Below the pieces are notes generated by a model that did not search any database, was not told where the DNA came from, and saw only the letters and a list, made by a program, of their open reading frames with translations. Shown here piece after piece: positions 42,583-51,622 of a DNA stretch of 64,000 bases. This DNA is from Altibacter lentus (lineage in GTDB: Bacteria; Bacteroidota; Bacteroidia; Flavobacteriales; Flavobacteriaceae). The position numbers were made by a program, and so were the translations under genes. The DNA lies in the NCBI RefSeq assembly GCF_000746845.1, contig NZ_KN050846.1, positions 1,690,963 to 1,754,962 of the forward strand, given 5' to 3'. Numbering within the stretch: the stretch's first letter is position 1; each line of letters opens with the position of its first letter.

Positions 42583-43887
42583 CTACAATTCCAAGGCCTT
42601 CTTTATGTCATTATTCATAAGCAGTTCTGTAGGATTTTCCAGTGCTTCTTTTACGGCCACCAAGAATCCAACAGACTCTCTTCCATCGATAATTCTGTGG
42701 TCATAGGAAAGTGCTACAAACATCACAGGCGCAATGGCAATTGCCCCATCCCTTACTACGGCACGTTCTACAATATTGTGCATGCCAAGGATACCTGATT
42801 GCGGCGGATTGATGATTGGGGTCGATAACATACTGCCAAAGACACCCCCATTGGAGATGGTAAAGGTCCCTCCTGTCATTTCATCGACAGTGATCTGCCC
42901 GTCACGTGCACGAATCGCCAATCGTTTTACTTCGGCTTCTACGCCTCTAAAGGTGAGATTCTCTGCATTGCGAATTACCGGAACCATAAGTCCCTTTGGA
43001 CCCGACACTGCAATAGAAATATCCTTAAAATCATGTTTTATCTGGTAGTCTCCATCGATCATAGAGTTAACATCCGGGTACAGATTCAGGGCACGGACAA
43101 CCGCCAGAGTGAAAAAGGACATAAAGCCTAAGCTCACGCCGTGTTTTTCCTTGAACTTCTCTTTGTATTCCTCACGAATTTCAAAAATGGCCCCCATGTC
43201 TACTTCATTGAACGTGGTAAGCATAGCTGTCTCGTTCTTAGCTGCCACTAATCGCTCTGCTACTTTACGACGAAGCATGGATAGTTTTTTGCGTTCCGTT
43301 CCACGTCCTCCTGCACCCGGTGTTCCCATGGACGGCGTTGCGTTTTCGGCATCGCTTTTCGTAATCCTTCCATCTCTGCCGGATCCTTTTACAGTAGAAG
43401 CATCCATCCCTTTTTCAGAAAGGATTTTCTTGGCAGCAGGTGAGGGCGTGCCCGTTGCATAAGTCTTTGTATCCTGCGCCTGTGATTGCGTCGAGGGCTT
43501 AGAAGGTGTTTCGGTTTTAGGTGCTGCTTTCTCTCCAGTGTCCTTTTGCTGGGCATGCTGCTTATCGATGTCCGGTCCAGCATTTTCTCCACCGGATTCA
43601 TCACCCGGGTTTTTATAGGTCTCTACTTCTTCCTTACCGTCAGGTCGTGCCGCTTCAGTATCAATTAAACAAACAACATCGCCTACGGCCACGGCATCCC
43701 CTTCTTCCGCCTTTAGTGTAATAATTCCACTGGCTTCGGCAGGAAGCTCTAAGGTCGCTTTATCACTATCTACCTCTGCAATGGCTTGGTCCTTTTCCAC
43801 CCAATCGCCATCGGCAACGAGCCATTGTGCTATTTCTACTTCGGTTATGGATTCTCCCGGAGACGGGACTTTCATTTCTAATGCCAT
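42583..43887 (-). CDS. sucB: 2-oxoglutarate dehydrogenase E2, dihydrolipoyl succinyltransferase
   Basis: E2 transfers succinyl groups from E1 to CoA in the TCA cycle. The 434-residue protein has an N-terminal lipoyl domain with the lipoylated Lys43 in the DSDKATLELP motif, a Pro/Ala/Lys/Glu-rich flexible linker (about 80-145), an E3/E1-binding domain (SPAAKKILSEKGMDASTVKG), and a C-terminal acyltransferase domain with SYDHRIIDGRE (catalytic His397 and Asp401). It is 34 bp downstream of sucA on the same strand. The E3 subunit is not in this window. Confidence 0.95.
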   Translation of the reverse strand: MALEMKVPSPGESITEVEIAQWLVADGDWVEKDQAIAEVDSDKATLELPAEASGIITLKAEEGDAVAVGDVVCLIDTEAARPDGKEEVETYKNPGDESGGENAGPDIDKQHAQQKDTGEKAAPKTETPSKPSTQSQAQDTKTYATGTPSPAAKKILSEKGMDASTVKGSGRDGRITKSDAENATPSMGTPGAGGRGTERKKLSMLRRKVAERLVAAKNETAMLTTFNEVDMGAIFEIREEYKEKFKEKHGVSLGFMSFFTLAVVRALNLYPDVNSMIDGDYQIKHDFKDISIAVSGPKGLMVPVIRNAENLTFRGVEAEVKRLAIRARDGQITVDEMTGGTFTISNGGVFGSMLSTPIINPPQSGILGMHNIVERAVVRDGAIAIAPVMFVALSYDHRIIDGRESVGFLVAVKEALENPTELLMNNDIKKALEL

Positions 43888-43921
43888 AATATGTCTATTT
43901 TCCTTAAAGGAGTTTTTATTT

Positions 43922-46672
43922 TTATTCTACTTCGCGATTGAAAACACTTTCGATCACCTTAGCGTGACGCAATTTTGAACGGACACTGCTTCCAGAGGCA
44001 GGTGCTGCATACATTTTTCTACTGCACACTCTAAAATTCTTGGCTTCTTCAAAATGCATCAACACATGAGCATACGCCCCCATGTTTCTGGGTTCCTCTT
44101 GGGCCCAAACCACATCCTGAGCGTTCTTGTATTTTTTAATGATCGCTTTCATGCCCTCTGTAGGTAATGGGAATAATTGTTCTACCCGCACTAGGGCAAC
44201 GTCCATACGATCTAATTCTTCTCTTTTTTCAAGAAGATCATAATAAAATTTCCCACTTACAAAAACCAACGATGTAACCGAAGCAACCTTCACCTCGGAA
44301 TCATCAATGATCGTCTGGAAAGAACCGTTGGCAAGTTCTTCTTTGGTTGAAACTACCTTGGGGTGTCTTAACAAACTCTTTGGCGTAAATACAATAAGCG
44401 GTTTGCGATACTGTACTTTCATCTGTCTGCGTAGTAAATGATACATGTTGGCAGGGGTCGTACAATCTGCTACAAACATATTATCCTTTGCACATAATTG
44501 AAGATAACGTTCCATTCTTGCCGAGGAATGTTCGGCGCCTTGTCCTTCATATCCATGAGGCAACAACAACACCAATCCATTTTGAAGTTTCCATTTATCT
44601 TCAGCAGCAGAGATATATTGGTCGATCATGATCTGGGCTCCATTGCTAAAGTCTCCAAACTGTGCCTCCCATAAAGTGAGCGTTTTTGGACTTGCCATTG
44701 CATATCCATAATCAAATCCTACAACGCCGAATTCAGATAACAACGAGTTATAAATATAAAAATCTCCCTGCTCCCCTTTTAGTTCGTTCAATAATACGAT
44801 TTCTTCTTCACTCTCCTCCACTTTAAGAACAGCGTGGCGGTGTGAAAACGTTCCCCGCTCTACATCCTGACCGCTCATACGTACATCATGGCCTTCCTTT
44901 AAAAGGGTACCATAGGCCAATAATTCTCCCATGGCCCAATCCAGCTTATTGTCCTCAAAGTACATAGTATGTCTCGCTTCAATAAGTTTGGAGATCTTTC
45001 GGAGGAATTTCTTATCCTTAGGCAATTGTGTGATCACCTTAGCAATTTCAGTAAGAGTATCCAGATCGACGCGAGTGTCGACCTCTTCCATCATCTTATC
45101 CTCTTCGGCATAAATGTACCCTTGCCACTCATCCTGCATAAATGCCGTGATCTCGGTCTTTTCTTCCTTTCTGGAATCTTCAAGGTTTTCCTCCAGCTTG
45201 TCTTTGTACTCTTGTTCTAATTTTGCAGTATATCCTTCGTCAATAAGACCTTCTTTAAACAACTTTTCGGCATAGATATCCCGTGGATTATTGTGTTTGG
45301 CAATTGCCTTATAGAGTTTTGGTTGCGTAAATCTGGGCTCGTCTCCTTCATTGTGACCATACTTTCGATATCCTAACAGGTCGATAAATACATCACGGCC
45401 AAATTCCATTCTAAAATCCAGAGCGAACAACATGGCATGAACTACTGCCTCGGCATCGTCGGCATTCACATGCAGCACGGGCGACAAAGTTACTTTCCCG
45501 ACGTCGGTACAATAGGTAGAGGATCTCGCATCCAAATAATTGGTGGTAAAACCTATTTGATTATTCACAACAATATGTATGGTCCCTCCTGTTTTGTATC
45601 CATCCAGTTGTGCCATTTGAATGATCTCATAGACCAGTCCTTGTCCGGCGATGGCGGCGTCCCCGTGTACTATAATAGGTAAAACTGCTTTAGGATTATC
45701 TTTATGGTGATCGTCCTGTTTCGCACGTGCGATCCCTTGCACGACCGCTCCTACTGTCTCCAGGTGGGAGGGGTTTGGCGCAATATTCAAGTTGATTTCC
45801 TTTCCGGAATTACTTTTCCGTTTTGAGGTCCAACCCAAATGGTACTTCACATCCCCATCGAATATATCTTGGGCATAGTCTTTCCCATCGAATTCGCTAA
45901 AGATGTTCTTGGCACTTTTCCCAAAGATATTGGTCAATGTACTAAGACGGCCCCTGTGTGCCATTCCCATAACAAACTCTTCCACACCTTGCTCTGCCGC
46001 GCCTTCGATTAAAGCGTCCAATGCCGGGATCAAGCTTTCCCCTCCTTCGAGTGAAAACCGCTTCTGACCCACATATTTCGTGTGTAAGAAAGTCTCGAAA
46101 GAGACAGCTTCGTTTAATTTCTTGAGAATATGTTTTTTCTGTTCCGAAGAGAATTTTGGCTGATTATCGTTAACATTGAGCTTCTTTTGGATCCATTCAA
46201 TCTCTTCCGGTTTCCGAATGTACATATATTCGATCCCGATAGAATCGCAGTAAATACTTTTTAAATGACGAATGATCTCTTCTAATGTGGTTTCACCTAT
46301 CCCCAGGACTTCTCCCGCTTTAAAAGAGGTATTGAGATCGCCTTCCGAAAGTCCGAAATTCTCTATATCAAGAGTAGGGGTATATTTCCTGCGTTCCCGA
46401 ACCGGATTGGTCTTGGTGAACAAATGTCCGCGGGTTCGGTATCCATCAATTAGTTTAAGAACTTGAAATTCTTTAAGTACTTTTTGAGACCCGTCTGTCC
46501 CCTCCTGCTCAATTCCCAATGCTTCCAAAGAACCATTCTCGATCCCAAAATCGAACCCCTGAAAAAAGGCACGCCAACTAGGCTCGATACTGTCTGGAAA
46601 TTGTAAATATTTATCGTAGAGTTCTGCGATATACGCCGGGTGAACCGCATTGAGAAATGAAAATCTATCCAT
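43922..46672 (-). CDS. sucA: 2-oxoglutarate dehydrogenase E1 component
   Basis: E1 is the thiamine-diphosphate decarboxylase that oxidises 2-oxoglutarate. The 916-residue length is typical. Diagnostic segments include NAVHPAYIAELYDKYLQFPDSIEPSWRAFF at the N-terminus, VMGMAHRGRLSTLTNI, GDVKYHLGWTSKRK, NPSHLETVGAVVQG, HGDAAIAGQGLVYE with the thiamine-diphosphate motif, and YGHNEGDEPRFTQP. It starts with SFLNAVHPAYI after a minus-strand TACTTTTG -7 box about 36 nt upstream. Confidence 0.97.
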   Translation of the reverse strand: MDRFSFLNAVHPAYIAELYDKYLQFPDSIEPSWRAFFQGFDFGIENGSLEALGIEQEGTDGSQKVLKEFQVLKLIDGYRTRGHLFTKTNPVRERRKYTPTLDIENFGLSEGDLNTSFKAGEVLGIGETTLEEIIRHLKSIYCDSIGIEYMYIRKPEEIEWIQKKLNVNDNQPKFSSEQKKHILKKLNEAVSFETFLHTKYVGQKRFSLEGGESLIPALDALIEGAAEQGVEEFVMGMAHRGRLSTLTNIFGKSAKNIFSEFDGKDYAQDIFDGDVKYHLGWTSKRKSNSGKEINLNIAPNPSHLETVGAVVQGIARAKQDDHHKDNPKAVLPIIVHGDAAIAGQGLVYEIIQMAQLDGYKTGGTIHIVVNNQIGFTTNYLDARSSTYCTDVGKVTLSPVLHVNADDAEAVVHAMLFALDFRMEFGRDVFIDLLGYRKYGHNEGDEPRFTQPKLYKAIAKHNNPRDIYAEKLFKEGLIDEGYTAKLEQEYKDKLEENLEDSRKEEKTEITAFMQDEWQGYIYAEEDKMMEEVDTRVDLDTLTEIAKVITQLPKDKKFLRKISKLIEARHTMYFEDNKLDWAMGELLAYGTLLKEGHDVRMSGQDVERGTFSHRHAVLKVEESEEEIVLLNELKGEQGDFYIYNSLLSEFGVVGFDYGYAMASPKTLTLWEAQFGDFSNGAQIMIDQYISAAEDKWKLQNGLVLLLPHGYEGQGAEHSSARMERYLQLCAKDNMFVADCTTPANMYHLLRRQMKVQYRKPLIVFTPKSLLRHPKVVSTKEELANGSFQTIIDDSEVKVASVTSLVFVSGKFYYDLLEKREELDRMDVALVRVEQLFPLPTEGMKAIIKKYKNAQDVVWAQEEPRNMGAYAHVLMHFEEAKNFRVCSRKMYAAPASGSSVRSKLRHAKVIESVFNREVE

Positions 46673-46708
46673 AATAGGAATAAAATGGTCTTTTTACTAA
46701 AAACGTTA

Positions 46709-46716
46709 CAAAAGTA
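46709..46716 (-). promoter_or_regulatory. Promoter -7 box of sucA-sucB
   Basis: On the minus strand TACTTTTG matches TAnnTTTG exactly and lies about 36 nt upstream of the sucA start. Confidence 0.6.
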
Positions 46717-46784
46717 CAACAAATCCATAAACTACCTGATTGGAATGTATATATTTATAATAGAAAAGTCTTAAATATTTCCTA

Positions 46785-47315
46785 ATGAAAATTGCCTTTA
46801 AAACGACCCACTACGGCTTACTTCTAACTGCTTTAACATTGCTGATTTGCCTCCCAATATCCGCCCAAGAAGAACCTCCTTCATTTTGGTCTCAGGTACG
46901 TTATGGAGGCGGTCTGGGATTAAGCTTTGGAAATGGATTTTTTGGAGGAACGATCGCTCCCAGTGCTATTTACCAATTCGATGATCAATTTGCTTTGGGC
47001 GTGGGAACGACTTTTACCTATAACTCCCAAAAAAATCGTTATAATACCACGATCGTTGGCGGGAGCCTAATTGGACTCTACAATGTAATTCCGGAGATAC
47101 AATTATCGACGGAACTTGAAGCATTGAACGTTTCCCGCTCCTACGATGCCGGCTTGGGTATAGCCAATGATCTGTATTGGTATCCTGCCTTGTTTTTTGG
47201 TGCCGGATTTCGGGCAGGTAATTTTACTGCCGGAATTCGGTATGATGTGTTATACGATGAAGAAAAAAGCATCTACGCCAACCCCTGGCTTCCTTTTGTA
47301 AGAGTATATTTTTAA
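46785..47315 (+). CDS. Small outer-membrane beta-barrel protein beside sucA
   Basis: The 176-residue product has a signal peptide ending in ISAQEE and amphipathic strands (YGGGLGLSFGNGFFGGTIAPSAIYQF, FALGVGTTFTYNSQ, ELEALNVSRSYDAGLGI, FFGAGFRAGNFTAGIRYDVLYD) with the terminal LPFVRVYF, which suits an outer-membrane barrel. Relatives of this protein in databases carry the name alpha-ketoglutarate decarboxylase. That is almost certainly a label transferred from the neighbouring sucA, since no thiamine or decarboxylase motif is present. It is divergent from sucA and convergent with the polyprenyl synthase (4-bp overlap). Confidence 0.75.
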   Translation: MKIAFKTTHYGLLLTALTLLICLPISAQEEPPSFWSQVRYGGGLGLSFGNGFFGGTIAPSAIYQFDDQFALGVGTTFTYNSQKNRYNTTIVGGSLIGLYNVIPEIQLSTELEALNVSRSYDAGLGIANDLYWYPALFFGAGFRAGNFTAGIRYDVLYDEEKSIYANPWLPFVRVYF

Positions 47316-48286
47316 ACGGTTCGCTGCATCAACCAATCGCCAAAGGCACGCAGTGTTTGTTTTTTTTCTTCCGAAAGCTGAATGGTCTCCAGCACTTCAT
47401 ACGCCTTATTGGTATAGATTTCTATTTCTTTCTGAATGGCTTCGGCGGCACCGGAAATCTCAAAGATCCCCTTCACGGTCTCTATCTTATCCGAAGGATC
47501 TGCAGGAGAAATACTGTATAAATGCTGCAAGGCTTCCGCTTCCGAAGCAACACTTAGTGAAACAGCCGTTAAGTATAAAAATGTCTTTTTATTTGTAATA
47601 ATATCGCCCCCAGGCTGCTTCCCAAAGGTCTTTGGGTTCCCAAAGACATCCAGATAATCATCTTGCAATTGAAAAGCGATTCCCAGATTGCGTCCAAAAG
47701 CGTAGATCGCATCCTTGCAGCCTTCTGAAGCATTTGCTACTATGGCTCCCATTTTCATCGCGGCACCCAGCAATACTGCGGTTTTATAGTCGATCATTTG
47801 AATGTATTCTGAAAGGGTCACATCGTCTCTGGTTTCGAAATCGACATCGTATTGCTGACCTTCACAAACTTCAAGTGCCGTCTTACTGAACAGCTTTGCC
47901 AATTCCTGAAAAAGAGGCGCTTCGTATTCTTCAAACAATTGATAGGCCAGGATCAACATGGCATCACCGGAAAGGATGCCCGTATTGAGGTCCCATTTCT
48001 CATGCACGGTTTGCTTGCTTCTGCGCAAGGGTGCATCGTCCATGATGTCATCATGGATCAAGGAAAAGTTGTGGAATAATTCTACCGCCAGGGCCGCATT
48101 CATCGCCTTGTTAAAATCAGTTCCGAAGAAATCACAGGTGAGCAGCGTTAATATGGGACGCAATCGTTTCCCGCCTAAGGATATAATATAATGAATAGGT
48201 TCGTACAATTGCACGGGTTCCTTAACTCCAACCGCAGTTTGTAATTGTTTCTCGAGAGCCTGACTGTATTCCTTTAATACCTCCAT
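47312..48286 (-). CDS. Polyprenyl synthetase (short-chain trans-prenyl transferase)
   Basis: The 324-residue enzyme condenses isopentenyl diphosphate onto allylic diphosphates. It has GGKRLRPILTLLT, the first aspartate-rich motif DDIMDD (79-84) with LRRSKQTVH, and the second motif LAFQLQDDYLDVFG with FGKQPGGDIITNKKTFL. Chain length is set by residues before the first motif (AVELFHNFSLIHDD), with Phe and Ser in the pocket-facing positions. This fits a farnesyl or geranylgeranyl product better than long-chain, but I would not name it more precisely. It may supply carotenoid or quinone precursors. Confidence 0.9.
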   Translation of the reverse strand: MEVLKEYSQALEKQLQTAVGVKEPVQLYEPIHYIISLGGKRLRPILTLLTCDFFGTDFNKAMNAALAVELFHNFSLIHDDIMDDAPLRRSKQTVHEKWDLNTGILSGDAMLILAYQLFEEYEAPLFQELAKLFSKTALEVCEGQQYDVDFETRDDVTLSEYIQMIDYKTAVLLGAAMKMGAIVANASEGCKDAIYAFGRNLGIAFQLQDDYLDVFGNPKTFGKQPGGDIITNKKTFLYLTAVSLSVASEAEALQHLYSISPADPSDKIETVKGIFEISGAAEAIQKEIEIYTNKAYEVLETIQLSEEKKQTLRAFGDWLMQRTV

Positions 48287-48413
48287 TCAAAAAAATAATT
48301 TGTCGCTAAAATACGAGTTGATGCTGAGAACAAACATAAATAAATGATAAAATGAATTAGTAAAGCTCGCTCGAGTGTAATGTTAAATAATTGTAAAACT
48401 TTGGAAACTTTAA

Positions 48414-48444
48414 TTGTTTTTATAGTTTCCTCGTTGTACATTTG
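48414..48444 (+). promoter_or_regulatory. Promoter of the TetR-efflux operon
   Basis: TTG (48414-48416) and TACATTTG (48437-48444) are separated by 20 nt. The ATG of the TetR gene starts 9 nt after the -7 box, so the transcript must be nearly leaderless. Confidence 0.75.
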
Positions 48445-48453
48445 CCGTCGATT

Positions 48454-49059
48454 ATGAAAGAAAAAATTATTCAAAAAGCATCAGAATTGTTCTTGAACCT
48501 TGGTTTTAAGAGTGTTACTATGGACGATATCGCTAATGAAATGGGCATATCCAAGAAAACGATCTATACACACTTTAATAATAAAACCGAACTGGTTCTT
48601 GAAGCAGTACTCGCTGTTTTTCATGAGATCACCTGTGGGATTGATCATATACAGGCTTTGCAAAAAAATCCTATTGAAGAACTTTACGAAATAAAGAAGT
48701 TCGCTTTACAGCAGCTCAAGAATGAAAAATCCTCGCCTCAATATCAATTACAAAAGTACTATCCCGAAATTTATGCAACATTAAAGCAGCGACAGTTCGA
48801 AAAAATGGCCGATTGCACCCTGAGCAACCTAAAACGTGGCGTTGCCATGGGACTGTACCGTGAAAATCTGGATATTGAATTTGTTTCACGTATCTATTTT
48901 ATTGGTGTGAGTGGCATTAAGGATGATCAATTATTCCCTATGTCGCAGTTTCCAAAAGCCAAGCTTATGGAGGATTATCTGGAATATCACCTTAGAGGGA
49001 TTGTAACAGCTAACGGACTTAAAATTCTCAATCAATTTATAAATCAACAGACTAACTAA
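48454..49059 (+). CDS. TetR/AcrR family transcriptional regulator
   Basis: The ATG at 48454 gives 201 residues starting MKEKIIQKASELFLNLGF. A TTG four codons upstream is part of the -7 box and is rejected. The N-terminal HTH reads GFKSVTMDDIANEMGISKKTIYTHFNNKTELVLEAV, typical of TetR repressors. The C-terminal ligand domain is family-divergent. It is the first gene of a four-gene operon and overlaps the tolC-like start by one base (TAATG). It is expected to repress this operon and be released by an efflux substrate; operators are likely near 48414-48453 but no palindrome was defined. Confidence 0.93.
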   Translation: MKEKIIQKASELFLNLGFKSVTMDDIANEMGISKKTIYTHFNNKTELVLEAVLAVFHEITCGIDHIQALQKNPIEELYEIKKFALQQLKNEKSSPQYQLQKYYPEIYATLKQRQFEKMADCTLSNLKRGVAMGLYRENLDIEFVSRIYFIGVSGIKDDQLFPMSQFPKAKLMEDYLEYHLRGIVTANGLKILNQFINQQTN

Positions 49060-50417
49060 TGAAGTATCTTTTCATCCTACCTGCTTTTTTGCTGCTCCAT
49101 ACTTTTGGATCTGCACAACAGAGCGAAACCTATAGTTTTAATTTGCAGGAAGCGATCACCTTTGCCTTAGACAGCAATTATACGGCTATAAATGCACGGC
49201 GTGATATTGCAAAAGCCATTAAGCAAAAATGGGAAACGACCGCCAGCGGACTGCCTCAAATTAGTGCAGATATTGCCTATCAAAATAACTTGAAGCAACC
49301 CGTGACATTAATTCCGGGAGAGATAGCCGGTGGGGAACCCGGCACCTTCGTGCCTGTTACCTTTGGCACCAAGCAAAATGCTTCGGCCACAGCTACTCTC
49401 AATCAACTTATCTTCGATGGCAGCTACCTGGTTGGTTTACAAGCAGCGCGTGCTTTTTTGGATTATTCTGAAAATGCTTCAGAAAAAACCAATTTGGAAG
49501 TGAGAAAAGGTGTGATCAATGCCTACGGAAGTGTGTTGCTTTCCGAAGAACTCATTGCCATCTTCGAAAAAAACAAAACCACGCTCGAAAAGAATCTTTT
49601 TGAAACCCGAAAGATCTACGAGAATGGACTCACCGAGGAAGAGAGCGTAGAGCAATTGGAAGTAACATTACTCGATATTGAAACACAATTAAACAATGCT
49701 CAGCGCAGTGCAAGCATTGCTCGGCAAATGTTTAATGTAGCTTTGGGAATTGATGTGTCTGCCATTGTGATCTTTGAAGATTCTTTAGATCAACTTGCTC
49801 AGGAATACACTCAATTAGGATTTCTGGACCGTTCTCTGAACGTTGAAGAGAATGTAGATTATAAGATCGCATACAATCTAACAGAGCAACGATCCCTAGA
49901 GCTCAAATTGGAAAAAAGCAAGGCGTTGCCTCGTATTTCGGCTTTTTTAAATTATGGAACCATGGCCAACAGCAACGATTTTACCTTTTTCGATAACGAC
50001 CAACGCTGGTTCCAGTCGTCTGTTCTGGGTGTAAACATGAACATCCCTATTTTTAGTAGTGGGATGCGAGCAGCAAGGACACAACGTGCTAAAATAGCTT
50101 TGGACCAGGCAGAGACGCAATTGGAGCAAACCATCCAAACCGTGAGGCTGGAAGTGAACTCGGCTAAGAGCAATTACCAATTCGCCATTGAAAATTACGA
50201 GAACGCAAAGAAGAACCTTTCGCTGGCCGAACGCATCGAAGGAAAGAATCAAGTAAAGTTTACCGAAGGGCTTAGTACGAGTTTTGATCTTCGGCAGGCA
50301 CAGACACAGCTCTATACTGCGCAACAACAATATTTTCAAGCCATGCTTGAAGTAATCAATACCAAGGCAAATTTAGAAACCTTGTTGAATACACCGCAAT
50401 TAAAATCATTAGAATAA
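49059..50417 (+). CDS. TolC family outer-membrane efflux protein
   Basis: The 452-residue protein has a signal peptide (MKYLFILPAFLLLHTFGSAQ) and the two-fold repeated coiled-coil layout of TolC: FNLQEAITFALDSNYTAINARRDI in the first half and LELKLEKSKALPRISAFLNYG in the second. QLFNAT-like LNQLIFDGSYLVGLQAA is the first barrel segment and NIPIFSSGMRAARTQRAKIALDQAE the second. Coiled-coil stretches are Gln/Ala/Glu-rich. It forms the outer-membrane tunnel of the tripartite pump encoded by the two genes downstream. Confidence 0.93.
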   Translation: MKYLFILPAFLLLHTFGSAQQSETYSFNLQEAITFALDSNYTAINARRDIAKAIKQKWETTASGLPQISADIAYQNNLKQPVTLIPGEIAGGEPGTFVPVTFGTKQNASATATLNQLIFDGSYLVGLQAARAFLDYSENASEKTNLEVRKGVINAYGSVLLSEELIAIFEKNKTTLEKNLFETRKIYENGLTEEESVEQLEVTLLDIETQLNNAQRSASIARQMFNVALGIDVSAIVIFEDSLDQLAQEYTQLGFLDRSLNVEENVDYKIAYNLTEQRSLELKLEKSKALPRISAFLNYGTMANSNDFTFFDNDQRWFQSSVLGVNMNIPIFSSGMRAARTQRAKIALDQAETQLEQTIQTVRLEVNSAKSNYQFAIENYENAKKNLSLAERIEGKNQVKFTEGLSTSFDLRQAQTQLYTAQQQYFQAMLEVINTKANLETLLNTPQLKSLE

Positions 50418-50443
50418 ACCAATCACACTGAAAACAAAAACCC

Positions 50444-51622
50444 ATGAAAAAATTATTCATACTACTTGTAACTGCCTTGGCCATTACCTCTTGTGGGGGT
50501 GATTCGAAATCGGTGGAAAGCATTGTCGAATCCGGAAACTTGGAAGAGATCCGTGCAAAGCGGGAAGAGATCGTGCTTCAACAACAAGAGATCAACCAGC
50601 AGCTAGACCAGATCGATGCCGCATTGTCTCGATTGGATACGGTAAAAAAACTTCCATTAGTTACAGCTTTTGCTGCCAAGCAGGAAACCTTCGATCACTA
50701 TTTGGAACTTCAGGGGAGCGTTGAGACTAAGAAAAATATCCTTTTATACCCCGAATATTCCGGCCTGCTCACCCGTGTCTATGTAAAAGAAGGGCAACGT
50801 GTCTCTTCGGGTCAATTACTCGCATCGATTGACGATGGAGGGCTTTCCCAGCAGTTGGCACAAATGGAAGTGCAAGCCGATCTTGCTAAAACTACTTTCG
50901 AACGTCAACAGCGGTTGTGGGAACAAAAGATAGGCAGTGAGATCGCATATCTACAGGCAAAAGCGAACTATGAAGGACAGCAAAAGATGGTGAATCAACT
51001 GCGGTCTCAAGTGGCAAAAACAAATATTCGTGCTCCCTTTTCCGGGATTATTGACGATGTATTGACCGAACAGGGAACTGTGGTTTCTGCGGGGCAAACT
51101 TCCGTTTTCCGACTTGTTAATCTTGGTGATATGTATATTCAAGCCGACGTTCCGGAAGGATATCTGCCAAATATTTCAGAAAATAAAGATGTCGAGGTCT
51201 ATTTCCCTGTATTAGGCGAAAAAGTAACGACCAAGGTTGCCCAAGTTGGGAATTACATTAACCCCAACAACCGCACGTTTAAGATAGAGATCAATGTTCC
51301 CAATAAGAATGGAACGATTAAACCCAACCTAACAGCCAAGGTAAAGATCAACGATTATACAAATCCCGAAGCCATTCTGGTGCCTCAAAGTGTTATTTCA
51401 GAAAATGCCAACGGTGAGCAGTATGTCTATGTCACGACCACAACAGCGGCTTCCAATGAAGCGATCGCAAAACGTGTGATCGTAGAAACGGGTAAAACTC
51501 AGGGAGATTATGTGGAAGTACTTAAAGGTTTAAAGGATGGCGACACCATTATAAAAGAAGGAGCCCGTAGTGTAAAAGATGGACAATTAGTCGAACTTAA
51601 AAGTGTAGAGAACAATGAGTAA
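50444..51622 (+). CDS. RND efflux periplasmic adaptor (membrane fusion protein)
   Basis: The 392-residue lipoprotein has a signal peptide ending in ITSCGG (lipidated Cys17) and an unusual Gln/Glu-rich N-terminal helix (EEIVLQQQEINQQLDQIDAALSRL). Next come the half-lipoyl segment SGLLTRVYVKEGQRVSSGQLLASID, an alpha-hairpin, the second half-lipoyl IRAPFSGIIDDVLTEQGTVVSAGQ, and beta-barrel and membrane-proximal domains (NRTFKIEINVPN, GLKDGDTIIKEGARSVKDGQLV). It bridges the RND pump and the TolC-like channel. Its 3' end overlaps the pump gene by 8 bp. Confidence 0.93.
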   Translation: MKKLFILLVTALAITSCGGDSKSVESIVESGNLEEIRAKREEIVLQQQEINQQLDQIDAALSRLDTVKKLPLVTAFAAKQETFDHYLELQGSVETKKNILLYPEYSGLLTRVYVKEGQRVSSGQLLASIDDGGLSQQLAQMEVQADLAKTTFERQQRLWEQKIGSEIAYLQAKANYEGQQKMVNQLRSQVAKTNIRAPFSGIIDDVLTEQGTVVSAGQTSVFRLVNLGDMYIQADVPEGYLPNISENKDVEVYFPVLGEKVTTKVAQVGNYINPNNRTFKIEINVPNKNGTIKPNLTAKVKINDYTNPEAILVPQSVISENANGEQYVYVTTTTAASNEAIAKRVIVETGKTQGDYVEVLKGLKDGDTIIKEGARSVKDGQLVELKSVENNE

